Assembly: GCA_965261255.1 (NCBI GenBank)
Contig: CBDHCQ010000004.1
Coordinates: forward strand, 1,302,001 to 1,366,000
From: Bin80 sp965261255
GTDB taxonomy: Bacteria; Bacteroidota; Rhodothermia; Rhodothermales; Bin80
Direction of reading: 5' to 3'
Length of the DNA: 64,000 nucleotides
Below are positions 53,769 to 62,863 of this stretch, one piece after another (position 1 is the stretch's first letter; the number at the start of each line of letters is the position of its first letter). A model generated the notes under the pieces. That model saw nothing but the letters and a program-made list of their open reading frames with translations, was not told the DNA's origin and did not search any database. The translations under genes and the position numbers were made by a program.

Positions 53769-55364
53769 ATGCGCACAACTGCAGAAGATATCCCCCGTTT
53801 AGTGCGTGCATACTACACAGAATCACCCAGTGGAGCAGTTACATTTGGCACCTCGGGTCATCGGGGATCATCTTTGAACGGATCCTTTAACGAGGCCCAT
53901 ATTTTGGCAGTATGTCAGGCGGTAAGCGAATTGCGTCCGGCGACTGGGCCACTCTTCATAGGAAAGGATACGCATGCGTTATCCGAACCTGCCTGTGCGA
54001 CAGCATTGGAAGTATTTGCAGCCAATGGTGTACATGTGATTCTGGGTGAGGGGTACGCTCCCACACCGGTAGTCTCGCACGCGGTTCTAGGGTGGAACCG
54101 GGATCGTACGGAGGGTATGGCGGACGCCGTGATCATAACGCCCTCGCATAATCCTCCAGACGATGGAGGATTTAAGTACAATCCACCGTCCGGGGGGCCT
54201 GCCCCTGGGAATCTAACGGCTTTGATCCAGGAGAGAGCACGAGTGCTTATGGCATCCGGGTTGAGGGGAGTAAAAAGAGTGTCCTTACAGAAGGCATACA
54301 GTGCTTCCACGACCATGGTAAAGGACCTGATGACTCCGTATGTGACTGATCTTGCTGCCGTACTGGATATGGAAATAATAAAGGGTGCGGGGGTACAGAT
54401 TGGAGTAGATCCAATGGGTGGAGCTGCAGTGCACTACTGGGAGCCGATTGCTGAGCAATACGGCGTGTCCATAAGCGTAGTTAATGATCAGGTTGATCCA
54501 GCTTTCGGGTTTATGCCATTGGATCATGATGGTAAAGTGCGTATGGATTGTTCTTCTAGGCACGCAATGCGTCGTCTGGTTGATTTTAAAGACCGCTTTG
54601 ATATCGCCTTTGGTAATGATCCAGATGCAGATAGGCACGGGATCGTCACTAAAAGCAGTGGACTGTTAAATCCTAACCATTACCTGGCAGTGGCAGGTAA
54701 GTATCTGTTTGAGCACCGTTCGGGCTGGCCGAAGGGTGCCAGTTTTGCCAAGACGCTTGTATCAAGCTCTATGATCAACCGGGTTGCTAAGAATTTGGGA
54801 AGAGATCTTTTTGAAGTACCCGTTGGGTTCAAGTGGTTTGTAGAAGGTTTGCTTGATGGAACATGTGGTTTTGCGGGTGAAGAGAGCGCAGGAGCGTCAT
54901 TTTTGCGTAGGGATGGAACTGTCTGGACTACAGATAAGGATGGAATCATACTGGCCCTTTTATCTGCGGAGATTCTTGCCCGTACAGGACATGATCCAGG
55001 GGAGCACTATCAATTCCTGACAGAGCGTTTTGGAGAGCCGGCTTATCGGCGGGTTGATGCCCCTGCCACACCTGCTCAAAAGACTGCACTTTCCAGGTTG
55101 TCGTCCGCAAGTGTCACGGCAGATACGCTCGCAGGCGAGACTGTAAAGGCTAAGCTAACGCGAGCACCCGGCAATGATGCACCGATAGGTGGGCTTAAGG
55201 TGATAACAGAAAACGGCTGGTTCGCTGCAAGGCCATCAGGTACGGAAGATATCTACAAGATTTATGCCGAGAGCTTTTTGGGAGAATTTCATTTGGTTCA
55301 GATTCTAGAGGAGGCTCAATCCATTGTTGATAATGCACTTTTGATTAGTGAGCCGCATGAATGA
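53769..55364 (+). CDS. pgm: Phosphoglucomutase (alpha-D-glucose-specific)
   Basis: Pgm interconverts glucose-1-phosphate and glucose-6-phosphate, feeding nucleotide-sugar and glycogen synthesis. The 531-aa protein has VTFGTSGHRGSSLNGSFNE at the start, the phosphoserine loop AVIITPSHNPPDDGGFKYN (about residues 121-139), the metal loop FGNDPDADRHGIV, the sugar loop GFAGEESAGASFLR, and the phosphate-binding RPSGTEDIYKIYAESF. These blocks are those of the Pgm (not GlmM) subfamily. Glucose-1-phosphate is the substrate of the RmlA-like enzyme in this window. Confidence 0.95.
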   Translation: MRTTAEDIPRLVRAYYTESPSGAVTFGTSGHRGSSLNGSFNEAHILAVCQAVSELRPATGPLFIGKDTHALSEPACATALEVFAANGVHVILGEGYAPTPVVSHAVLGWNRDRTEGMADAVIITPSHNPPDDGGFKYNPPSGGPAPGNLTALIQERARVLMASGLRGVKRVSLQKAYSASTTMVKDLMTPYVTDLAAVLDMEIIKGAGVQIGVDPMGGAAVHYWEPIAEQYGVSISVVNDQVDPAFGFMPLDHDGKVRMDCSSRHAMRRLVDFKDRFDIAFGNDPDADRHGIVTKSSGLLNPNHYLAVAGKYLFEHRSGWPKGASFAKTLVSSSMINRVAKNLGRDLFEVPVGFKWFVEGLLDGTCGFAGEESAGASFLRRDGTVWTTDKDGIILALLSAEILARTGHDPGEHYQFLTERFGEPAYRRVDAPATPAQKTALSRLSSASVTADTLAGETVKAKLTRAPGNDAPIGGLKVITENGWFAARPSGTEDIYKIYAESFLGEFHLVQILEEAQSIVDNALLISEPHE

Positions 55365-56742
55365 GCCTATACGATTCGGGACGGATGGCTGGCGTGCTGT
55401 GATCGCGCGTGAGTTTACGTTCGCCAATTTGGACCGACTTGCCCGTGCAACCGCTAAGTGGTTGAAGCAATCCGGCAGGAACTCGCCAACCGTGATCGTC
55501 GGTCACGACACGCGATTCCTGGGTCGGCTATTTGCTGAGCACGTTGCAAAGACGCTTGCGGATGAGGGGGCAGCGGTAATTCTTGCAGGCGGTATTACAC
55601 CTACTCCGGCCATAAGTTGGGCAACAAAGGTGCGCGGGGCAGATGCGGGTGTGGTAATTACGGCCAGCCATAATCCGCCGGAGTACAGCGGATACAAGAT
55701 CAAAGCACATTTCGGGGGATCAGCCACCTCAGACATGACTGCAGCGGTTGAGGCAGCAGTTGAACCTTATGCTCCGAATCATCAAAAGCATGGTGGAGGC
55801 AAGGTTTTCGAAGAAGATATCACAGCCCAGTATGTGGAATTCCTGGGAACCCGGTTTGATCTGCAATCTATTCGCATGGGTATCGTTCATGATCCAATGT
55901 ATGGTGCAGGGCAGGGAATATTGTCGACGCTGTTAGGAGATGATTGTGTGACAGAGATTCACGGTACGATCAATCCTAGTTTTGGAGGAATACCGCCAGA
56001 GCCGATTGAACGTAACCTTCAAGATCTTATGCGCTGTGTCGTTCAGGAAGGGGCTGCGGTTGGCATTGCGCACGACGGAGATGCAGATCGGATTGGCGTT
56101 GTGGATGAACTGGGTTGTACAGTCACCTCTCATATGGTGATGGCACTTTTGGCGGCGCACTTACACAAGTACCGCGGTATGAATGGTGCGATTGTGCGCA
56201 CCTTTGCAACTTCTGCGATTCTAGAAAAAATGGGAGTTGCTTGGGGAATCCCGGTAGAGACGTTTCCGATAGGTTTTAAATATGTGACTCCGCGGTTTCT
56301 GGAGACAGAGGTACTTGTTGGCGGAGAGGAATCAGGAGGTATTGCTGTGGCAGGACATATACCAGAGCGTGACGGCATCTACGTGGGGCTCGTACTTCTG
56401 GAAATGCTTATGCAACGCGGGAAGTCGCTTACTGCTCTTGTTCAGGAGTTGTTTGACGAGTTTGGACCACACGCTTACTGTCGCGCAGATGTGCATGCCG
56501 AGCAGCAGCCCGAGATCATTAAGACCTTACGTCGCACCGGTGGATTGGATGAAATCGCAGGTCGAAAAGTCCACTCAATGGATACGCTTGATGGGTTCAA
56601 GCATCTGATGAAGGATGCCTGGTTGTTGGTGCGTCCATCGGGAACGGAGCCCATACTGCGAATCTACGCGGAGGCTCCTACGCGTGAGGAAGCAGAAGAC
56701 TTAGTGTATGGCACACAAGTTAAGCTTGGACTGAGGGGTTGA
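55357..56742 (+). CDS. Phosphohexomutase, GlmM/ManB-like
   Basis: The 461-aa protein is a second alpha-D-phosphohexomutase: IRFGTDGWRAVIAREFT at the start, phosphoserine loop VVITASHNPPEYSGYKIK, metal loop AHDGDADRIGVVDE, sugar loop VGGEESGGIAV, and RPSGTEPILRIYAE. The GGEESGG loop and length fit phosphoglucosamine mutase or phosphomannomutase-type enzymes; specificity cannot be settled by eye. The ATG at 55357 overlaps the pgm end by 8 bp; a GTG at 55348 is also possible. A mannose-1-phosphate role would support the GDP-fucose genes here. Confidence 0.88.
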   Translation: MNEPIRFGTDGWRAVIAREFTFANLDRLARATAKWLKQSGRNSPTVIVGHDTRFLGRLFAEHVAKTLADEGAAVILAGGITPTPAISWATKVRGADAGVVITASHNPPEYSGYKIKAHFGGSATSDMTAAVEAAVEPYAPNHQKHGGGKVFEEDITAQYVEFLGTRFDLQSIRMGIVHDPMYGAGQGILSTLLGDDCVTEIHGTINPSFGGIPPEPIERNLQDLMRCVVQEGAAVGIAHDGDADRIGVVDELGCTVTSHMVMALLAAHLHKYRGMNGAIVRTFATSAILEKMGVAWGIPVETFPIGFKYVTPRFLETEVLVGGEESGGIAVAGHIPERDGIYVGLVLLEMLMQRGKSLTALVQELFDEFGPHAYCRADVHAEQQPEIIKTLRRTGGLDEIAGRKVHSMDTLDGFKHLMKDAWLLVRPSGTEPILRIYAEAPTREEAEDLVYGTQVKLGLRG

Positions 56743-56826
56743 TCGAGTCGTCGGTAACCCCTGAATACTCAGATGTGAGTCAATAGCTTGGACTCGTTGT
56801 GCGGATCCTGATACCACAACCAGTGT

Positions 56827-56867
56827 CCCTAATTCTGGTAGTCGTATTGCAAAAGAGACAATTAGGG
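56827..56867. repeat. Inverted repeat after the mutase genes
   Basis: CCCTAATT at 56827-56834 pairs with AATTAGGG at 56860-56867 across a 25-base loop. It lies about 85 bp past the last mutase stop and could help end transcription, but there is no T-run, so it is not a standard terminator. Confidence 0.35.
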
Positions 56868-57011
56868 GCTTACGCAGAGATTCGCGAGACCATCTTATGA
56901 AGAAATTTCCATTCAAAACGATCAGCAATGCAAGAGCAACACATGGAGTAAATTAAGCTAAAATTATTCCTATCAGAATTGCCACCTTTATTTTCATTCA
57001 CTTGCCCCCTT

Positions 57012-57380
57012 TCATTTGTAACTCAAGAAGAAGATAAGGTTCAGTATTGTACCGAGTACCATGATCACAGTATACCAATGAATTGCTTTCGTATATCGTC
57101 CTATGGTTTCTGCAATCTGTAGATTCTTCCTAAATCGATATTCGTCTAGATAATACTGAGTGCCACCACGAGACACATTCCCTTCAGCATCCTTGTCATG
57201 AGCTTTGATAAGCAATTCAGTTGAAATAGAGTCAAGTTCTCGTAGAGTCAACATTTGAGGAAAACCTCCAAGCGTTCGTTTATTCAAAATACGTTCCTGC
57301 TCATCAACCCTATTCTCTTTCCTTTTCTTTTTTCTAAGGATTGTCGATTTTAGCCAAATTTTCCACTTCATTTTCATCAT
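57012..57380 (-). CDS. Small membrane-anchored protein of unknown function
   Basis: This 122-aa protein is not recognised. It has a very basic start (residues about 3-22, KWKIWLKSTILRKKKRK), a charged middle with REDLS-like LRELDSISTELLIKAHDKDA, and one C-terminal membrane helix (WYTVIMVLGTILNLIFFLS). It lies 25 bp downstream of the AbiU2-like HEPN gene on the same strand, so they likely form a unit. The AT-rich DNA differs from the neighbouring mutases and suggests transfer. A helper that anchors or senses at the membrane is possible but unproven. Confidence 0.6.
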   Translation of the reverse strand: MMKMKWKIWLKSTILRKKKRKENRVDEQERILNKRTLGGFPQMLTLRELDSISTELLIKAHDKDAEGNVSRGGTQYYLDEYRFRKNLQIAETIGRYTKAIHWYTVIMVLGTILNLIFFLSYK

Positions 57381-57405
57381 ACGTTCCCGCAGTATGAGGA
57401 GAATA

Positions 57406-58164
57406 TCATTGCTGCTTACGTGTCTCTCTAATGATCTCCGCAGCTTTTCTAAGACGATGGATTGTGATTTTGTCTTTTTCCTTAATTGAATCCATGTTGA
57501 ACCGATTTAGAAACGCTATACTAACATTCTCGTCATATGGTCCAGTCTGACCATTGGGATCAATCAATGAGTCAATGAAAAGCACTCCTTCAACGAGAAA
57601 TTCAAGACGAGTTAATAACACACTCATAGGAGACCAATTCTTAGATTCAACCTTATTGACTAAATGAGATTTCCAATACTCCATTGAAATAGTATTCAGA
57701 GCCTTGTACACGGAATCTAGCCCTGACTTGATCTCCCCAAAAGTCACCTTGGTTGCTTTGCGCTCTATATCTCTGTGTGCGATCCACTGATTTCTTCGTT
57801 TTCTTGCTGCCTTCGCATATTTAAATGCTTTGCTGGCATGTCTTCGGACCCGCTTCTTGAGAGCAGGCTTGTCATGAATAAACTTTGGCAGATTACGGAC
57901 CGATGCACTACGCGAGTATTTCGGCTCATCCGTCAGTCGGCACAACCCCAGGATTAACGCTTCCCCCATCTGCACTTGGATATACCCAATTCCAGACCCA
58001 AAAGTATTTAGCAATGTCACATTCTCTTTGTCATTGAACAATCCCATGTACTCTTGATAATGATATAGAACGTTTCCCCATTCTTCATATACAGCATAGA
58101 ACATATTGCCGAATTCATCCCCCAATTCATCAATATATTTCTGTTTTAATTCGTCTGAATTCAT
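57406..58164 (-). CDS. AbiU2-like HEPN-domain protein
   Basis: This 252-aa helical protein contains RNQWIAHRD at residues 124-132, an exact fit to the HEPN RNase active-site pattern (Arg-polar-x4-His). The surrounding ARKRRNQWIAHRDIERKA resembles AbiU2-type and other abortive-infection HEPN domains. HEPN proteins usually cut RNA as dimers. The start is an ATG with no strong Shine-Dalgarno. It precedes a small membrane protein gene by 25 bp in an AT-rich patch next to a group II intron and an IS element, a typical accessory setting. A defence or toxin role is inferred. Confidence 0.72.
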   Translation of the reverse strand: MNSDELKQKYIDELGDEFGNMFYAVYEEWGNVLYHYQEYMGLFNDKENVTLLNTFGSGIGYIQVQMGEALILGLCRLTDEPKYSRSASVRNLPKFIHDKPALKKRVRRHASKAFKYAKAARKRRNQWIAHRDIERKATKVTFGEIKSGLDSVYKALNTISMEYWKSHLVNKVESKNWSPMSVLLTRLEFLVEGVLFIDSLIDPNGQTGPYDENVSIAFLNRFNMDSIKEKDKITIHRLRKAAEIIRETRKQQ

Positions 58165-58185
58165 ATTAATTCTTGGAAATATCAG

Positions 58186-58255
58186 GTAGCCGAGGGGAAT
58201 CTCACCGCTCGGCTCTCACGGAAATGTGCTTCAGCCTCTCAACTCATACGGCTGG
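58186..58255 (-). mobile_element. Group II intron 3' end (domain V/VI) on the minus strand
   Basis: Read on the minus strand, AGCCGTATGAGTTGAGAGG is followed by TCCGTGAGAGCCGAGCGG and a terminal hairpin AGCCGAG/CTCGGCT ending GGCTAC. This is the usual domain V, linker and domain VI order at the end of a group II intron, and it lies directly behind the maturase C-terminus. Domain V pairing is imperfect, in line with decay. The intron end would be at about 58186, 22 bp before the HEPN gene start. Confidence 0.55.
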
Positions 58256-58259
58256 TAAA

Positions 58260-59095
58260 GATATCATACCGTACAGCCGTTTAGAATTGAGTAGACGTGG
58301 ACCATAAAGAAACTCCCAGTGCACAAACTGTCCAGAATTTTGACGCGAAACATTCTCCAGCCATCGCCATGATCGTCTCCAATGCCCTCTAACCCGCTTG
58401 TACTTCCGCATCATCCATCGGATCAGATGTTGGCTACTCCTCCGAGGAGCCTTTTCAGCTCGGATTTGAAGAATGTACCATGGTAGTCAATCCATACACG
58501 TACCGTGGAAGTGATCTTGCCTTAGATATACTCCATGGGGTGAGGACTCTTGCGAGCCAACCCCTAACTACAAATGGTTTCCCGTATGGCCTTCGCCGCC
58601 TTCCGACTCACCGCTGGATTGAACCCTAGAAAAATCCTGCCCTCTCGACTCATCGTCACTCTTGGTCTAAACGTATATCCCAAAAAATCAAACGTAACGT
58701 TTGGATACGCGCCGTTTCGGCGCGTTTGCATGCAGTTTACAATCCGGGTTTTATCTGGGTTTAAAGTCAGGTGACAAGCCATAAAACGATCTTTCAGCAT
58801 CTGCAAAAAGGTCTCGGGCTTGTTCCTCGCTCGCGCAGTGACGCACGATGTCGTCTGCATAACGCTCAAATGGAATCTGCAGATAATTCAGCGCCATCCA
58901 TTTGTCAAACGCGTAATGCAGAATCAGATTCGCCAACAATGGACTGATGACTGCGCCCTGCTGGGTCCCGATATCCCGAGCCTCTTCCGTTCCGTCTGGA
59001 TGGAACCTGTTATCGTGTACCGGAATACCTGCGCATCTACGAAAATGTTCAGCTGTGCGCCATAATATCCGAGTGCTATGGCTACCAATGATCAA
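58260..59095 (-). pseudogene. Broken group II intron reverse transcriptase/maturase
   Basis: Two overlapping frames carry successive parts of one protein. The first (59095-58751) has GTQQGAVISPLLANLILHYA and the reverse-transcriptase active site FERYADDIVRHC. The second (58869-58564) has CHLTLNPDKTRIVNC and FDFLGYTFRPRV. After a further break, the minus strand encodes the maturase tail (QHLIRWMMRKYKRVRGHWRR, then QFVHWEFLYGPRLLNSKRLY). At least one frameshift lies near 58800 and a stop near 58563. The N-terminal part is absent because the IS element begins 10 bp upstream, at 59106. It cannot be active. Confidence 0.85.
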
Positions 59096-59274
59096 ACGAC
59101 TAGACCCTGACTTCGACAGGTTGCAACTTTCTGAAGGCCAAAAAGGCCCTGTTTTCAGGGGTATAGGCCTGTTTTTGGGGTTGTCCCGGAAAATTTGAAC
59201 ACTACAAAAGCCGCTTATCAGGCCACTTTTCGCGGTCTGAATTCCAGACGTTAAGCAACCACTTGGGGCGCGGG

Positions 59275-60930
59275 TTACGGGTCTTTCTCCACGGGTACGG
59301 TCTGGCGCTGAATCGTCAACCCCAGCGCTTTGTAAAGCCGAACTTTTGTACTGTTGGCCGCCGACGGAATCGCAAAATGCCGCTTGGTGGTGTTGTCCCG
59401 TACCACGGACACCTCTACTTCACGCAACTGCGCCAGAATCTGCCCCTCGCTGATGGGTGCCTCGGCGCCATGCCGCGTGTTATAGAGTCGACGCAGAATG
59501 CGCAGCATCGCAAAGGCGGCAAAGCAAATGGCAATGTGTGCGCGGACCCGGCGCTCAGTCCAGTGAAACACCGGACGAATCGCCAGGGTGTGCTTCAATA
59601 CCCGAAAGCCCTCCTCAATCTGCCATACTCCCCCGTACTGCGCATATACTTGCTGACCGGATGACGCCTTGAGACTCGTCCATACCCCATGCAGGCCCTC
59701 CAATTGACGATCCCTTTCAATGGCCGCCGCATTCAGCTTCACCGCACCTCGCTTAACTTTCAAGTAACGACCGTTCCGGCCAGATCCCTTGACCCCGGAC
59801 GCCAAACGCTTACGGGCTCTGTTTACCGCTTGCTCCCGCTCGTGGGCGTCCTTGGCCGCACGCTTCGGGCAATATCGCAAAATGAGCCGCCGATCCCCTA
59901 TGATCACTTCGGTCACCTTCCGCCCATCCGCTGTTGCCTGCCACGAAAGCGCGCCGGTAACCTTCCGTAATTCCTCCGCCTTCATCGAGCGCAAACGCGC
60001 CGCAACCACATAGTCATGACCCATACTGTGCAGTAAGGCCACATTGTCCGCACTCAGCATCCCGGAATCCGCCACAAATACCACGCGGTCCAGCGCAAAA
60101 CGCGCCTTCAACGATGTGATCGCTGGCTCCAGCGTCTTGACATCCGTAGTATTGCCTTCAAACAGCTCATAGCCCACCGACAATCCGTCTCGGGTCTGCA
60201 TCAGCGCCAAGACCACCCGCACACGGTTGTGCTTACCATCTTTACTGGATCCCTTCTTGCGGAGTTCGTCCGGCTTGTCCGACGCAAACGCCAGCGTGGT
60301 GACATCAAAAAATAGCACATCCAGTTTGCCCCCGAGCAAGTCCGTCACTTCCCGGGCCACAATAGACTGCAACCGCGCAATGCGCCGATCATCAACCGCA
60401 TCCATCATGCGGTAAAACTTGTGTACCGGCACTTCCACGCCATCCTCCTTGGACAGCTGTCGCGCATGCGCCAGCTTACTGTCCCCTGGGGCCGCCAAAC
60501 GCAACAACACCGCCTGCCTGAACAGACGCGCGGCCATCACATGCCGTGTGGAAAACAACTGATCCAACCCCATACGCGCATACAAGGCCCCAAAAACCTC
60601 ATGAAAGCCCACGCAGACCCGCTTGACCTCCTCCAGCTTGCGGATGTCCGCCAGCGGGATGGGCTGCTTTGACTGCTTACGGTGTCGGGCCTCCAATACG
60701 GCATTGGCACTATGCTCCGATGGAAACAAGGTGGGCTGCACACTCTCTTCTATCCGCAGACGTTCCTGTTCCGCGATGTGCAGGAGGGCCTCCAGTGCGG
60801 GGCCTTCGGGGGCCGTACCCATATGGCGCACGATCTTCTGCCGCACTTTGCCATCTTTCGTGCGGTCATTGCGCACGATCTGGACGGCGATGTTTTGGGT
60901 GGTCTTTCGTTTGAGTTTGCGCACGAACAT
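59275..60930 (-). CDS. IS1634-family DDE transposase
   Basis: The intact transposase catalyses cut-and-paste movement of its IS. The catalytic triad is visible as VLFFDVTTLAFAS (first Asp), VVFVADSGMLSADN (second Asp) and WQIEEGFRVLKHTLAIRPVF (Glu in the YREK-like region). A basic N-terminus (FVRKLKRKTTQNIAVQIV) and HIAICFAAFAMLRILRRL near the end are typical of IS1634-like proteins. The frame opens with a TTG at 60960; the ATG at 60930 is the better start (551 aa). It has no internal stops, so it may be active. Confidence 0.92.
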   Translation of the reverse strand: MFVRKLKRKTTQNIAVQIVRNDRTKDGKVRQKIVRHMGTAPEGPALEALLHIAEQERLRIEESVQPTLFPSEHSANAVLEARHRKQSKQPIPLADIRKLEEVKRVCVGFHEVFGALYARMGLDQLFSTRHVMAARLFRQAVLLRLAAPGDSKLAHARQLSKEDGVEVPVHKFYRMMDAVDDRRIARLQSIVAREVTDLLGGKLDVLFFDVTTLAFASDKPDELRKKGSSKDGKHNRVRVVLALMQTRDGLSVGYELFEGNTTDVKTLEPAITSLKARFALDRVVFVADSGMLSADNVALLHSMGHDYVVAARLRSMKAEELRKVTGALSWQATADGRKVTEVIIGDRRLILRYCPKRAAKDAHEREQAVNRARKRLASGVKGSGRNGRYLKVKRGAVKLNAAAIERDRQLEGLHGVWTSLKASSGQQVYAQYGGVWQIEEGFRVLKHTLAIRPVFHWTERRVRAHIAICFAAFAMLRILRRLYNTRHGAEAPISEGQILAQLREVEVSVVRDNTTKRHFAIPSAANSTKVRLYKALGLTIQRQTVPVEKDP

Positions 60931-61025
60931 GGTACCGGTAATATACGGCACGCGGCGCAATTATGCAAATCCTAAAATAAACTGAACACTACACAACGGG
61001 ATGGCAGAAATCAGGGCTGAAATGG

Positions 61026-61069
61026 CCCCAAATACCCCCAAAATGCCCCAAAATCACCCGAAAACGCCC
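61026..61069 (-). other. G-quadruplex-forming tract inside the IS, upstream of the transposase
   Basis: On the minus strand five G-runs (3, 3, 4, 5 and 4 G) are separated by loops of 7, 7, 6 and 5 bases, mostly T-rich. This satisfies the usual G4 rule (four runs of at least three G with loops up to 7). It lies between the right terminal repeat and the transposase start, where it could affect transcription or transposition. Confidence 0.6.
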
Positions 61070-61169
61070 ATTTGTGACCCCCGAGTCAACCCGTACCTGT
61101 CGAAGTCAGGATACCGAAATGGTTAAATCCAGATAACCTAACACCGATTACTCAGTACAAGGGCGGTAA

Positions 61170-61994
61170 TTGTTGAGGTTTTCGAAGATTTTGTCAGAAT
61201 TCATCCAGTTCATAAAATCACGCCTTGGTGCAGATCGACCAAGAAAAGACCTACTTAAAGAGGGAGCGGAATTTTTTGACATAGTACACTCGTTAGAGCG
61301 CAAATGCTCTATCAAGACAATGAGTCTGCTTTCGCGAGGAGACGAGAGTGTGCCCACTCACTTTGATTGCATTTGCGCGGCTTGCTCACTCCTTGACGAC
61401 ATGGCTTCGTGTCTGTGGGAATGCTCAGGCGGCGATCATATTATCAACCATTTGTGTGGCCGAGTCAGTTCCCATTCTAAAGCTACTCTCCTTTTGCTTC
61501 GGAGCGGTTATTACGACGAAGCATTCGCCCTTTGTAGAATAATTGGCGAAAAGATCAATCTGCTTTGCCTGTTCTGCGCAGACGGACAAGAGCTGGAGAA
61601 ATGGCGTACAAGGACGGGAGGATATCCGGCCAAAGGATTCTCGCCGCAAGGTGTTCGTGATCGTTTGAGCAATTTTGGGATTAGGCCGCCCATTGCCAAA
61701 GAGGAGTACGCCGATTTATCCAATCGTGTGGTGCACGCTCATCCTCACACAAAACCACAGGCGTATAACGGTAGGAGTAAGCCCATACTTGGCAGTATTC
61801 TCCAAGAAGAGGGCCTGCGTTCGGGGTTGTCCACGCTTGCACGATACGTGTGCCTGGCGACATTTTTTGGGTCAAAGCTGCTCCACGTCCCTGACCGTCC
61901 GAGACAGATAATCACCAGGCACATCGACTCTATCGCAGAATACAATGACATTTGCTTGGATATATATGAGGCTAAAGTCACGAATTCTAGATAG
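61170..61994 (+). CDS. Hypothetical helical protein, possibly DUF5677/HEPN-like
   Basis: The 274-aa protein is not firmly recognised. It is mainly helical, with a central stretch ATLLLLRSGYYDEAFALCRI followed by GEKINLLCLF, and later YADLSNRVVHAHPH. That pattern (a paired Arg helix and a late Ser-x3-His/His) recalls DUF5677-like families found near defence genes, but the match is weak. A TTG start at 61170 has AAGGG 6 bases upstream; the first in-frame ATG is at 61320, which would remove 50 residues. It lies 60 bp past the IS end and is the only intact gene between IS and the transposase relic. Confidence 0.55.
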   Translation: MLRFSKILSEFIQFIKSRLGADRPRKDLLKEGAEFFDIVHSLERKCSIKTMSLLSRGDESVPTHFDCICAACSLLDDMASCLWECSGGDHIINHLCGRVSSHSKATLLLLRSGYYDEAFALCRIIGEKINLLCLFCADGQELEKWRTRTGGYPAKGFSPQGVRDRLSNFGIRPPIAKEEYADLSNRVVHAHPHTKPQAYNGRSKPILGSILQEEGLRSGLSTLARYVCLATFFGSKLLHVPDRPRQIITRHIDSIAEYNDICLDIYEAKVTNSR

Positions 61995-62204
61995 TTCATC
62001 CAGTGCCCCTTGGATATTCTTCCTGTCTCCGCTCGGTTCAACTTCAGCCAGGGCTTGATGGGCTAGGGGGTAATATCGTAATTCGCGCTATTGACGGAAG
62101 TTGCCCCTTTCTCAATCAATCCATCATTGAACTCAATTAAGCACCACGTTTAAGATACAGGGGGTACAGCAGGAGGGGCGGGATAGCAGATTTATTCTAC
62201 AACT
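61995..62204. other. Short gene-free stretch
   Basis: No gene or clear signal is visible between the hypothetical gene and the transposase relic, apart from GGGGGTAC-type purine runs at about 62160 that may mark an old IS end. Confidence 0.25.
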
Positions 62205-62789
62205 TCAACCCTTTAAATTGGGGGATGTCCAGGGCGACCAAGATTTGACATTCAGGAGTTTGAAGGCTCGTTTTTGCGTGTCGCTGATTCCCTCAGCCAT
62301 GATCACTTCGAGAGTCCTGCCCACGGCAAAATCGGTGTGGCAATCAGGCGACACAGTCTAGGCAGATCTTCCATCACACGGTAATAGCTCATTGTCTTCT
62401 CGCCCTCTGCGTCGCTTCGGTCCAGGTCTTTTTCTCTCCCTGTGGGGAGCGTGCGGTAGGTGTGACTACACGGTTGCGCTGCGTCTGTTTCCCTTCTGGA
62501 TCATCCTCCGCAAACAGTATCGGCGCCAGTGTCCTGGTAGATGGTACGTTACATAGTGGGCCAGTATACACAAAAACACATGTGCGATCCTCCATTGTTT
62601 GCGGCGATGGCAAATTAGTGGTACATGCAAAGAGAGGGTCTTCATGGTGTAAAAAAACTGTCCACCGTTGAGAGCCGCTTGTAATTCAACACTATCGCGG
62701 CCATGCAGCGAATGAAGCCGATACACGATTCTTGATTTCAGCGGTTCTATTTCTAAACTCGCCAATGTAGAGATGAACGCTTCTTCCAT
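62205..62789 (-). pseudogene. Decayed C-terminal half of a second IS4/IS1634-superfamily transposase
   Basis: Fragments on the minus strand shift between three frames but line up with one protein end. They read, in order, TMKTLSLHVPLICHRRKQWR with IAHVFLCILAHYV, then TLAPILFAEDDPEGKQTQRN and ARSPQGEKKTW, then SYYRVMEDLPRLCRLIATPI, then GISDTQKRAFKLLNVKSWS and a stop at 62205. This order, Lys-rich core, LAPxLFxxDDP block, RSPxG block, then a short C-terminal domain with QKRAFxLL, is that of long IS4/IS1634-type transposases. It has at least three frameshifts and no N-terminus, so it is dead. It is not a copy of the intact IS at 59106. Confidence 0.7.
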
Positions 62790-62863
62790 TCGTTAATTCG
62801 AAACCTGTCGAAAATTGATGAGTTTCCCCGGCCCAGTAATGGTTAATCATCAACTATAGATCA

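Larger units (their letters stand above)
59106..61110 (-). mobile_element. Complete IS1634/IS4-like insertion sequence (about 2005 bp)
   Basis: The element is bounded by perfect 16-bp terminal inverted repeats: CCTGACTTCGACAGGT at 59106-59121 and its reverse complement at 61095-61110. It holds one long transposase gene on the minus strand. No target-site duplication is obvious at the two junctions. An 11-bp direct repeat, TGAACACTACA, flanks the gene inside the element (59196-59206 and 60983-60993). The left end abuts a broken intron maturase, so the IS either landed in the intron or replaced its 5' part. Confidence 0.82.

Noticed and set aside
59196..60993. The 11-bp direct repeat TGAACACTACA as target-site duplication of a smaller element
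   Set aside because: No inverted repeats sit just inside these copies, while perfect 16-bp inverted repeats lie outside them, so the larger boundaries are preferred.
62389..62789. Two separate small proteins on the minus strand
   Set aside because: They are better explained as frame-shifted pieces of one decayed transposase.
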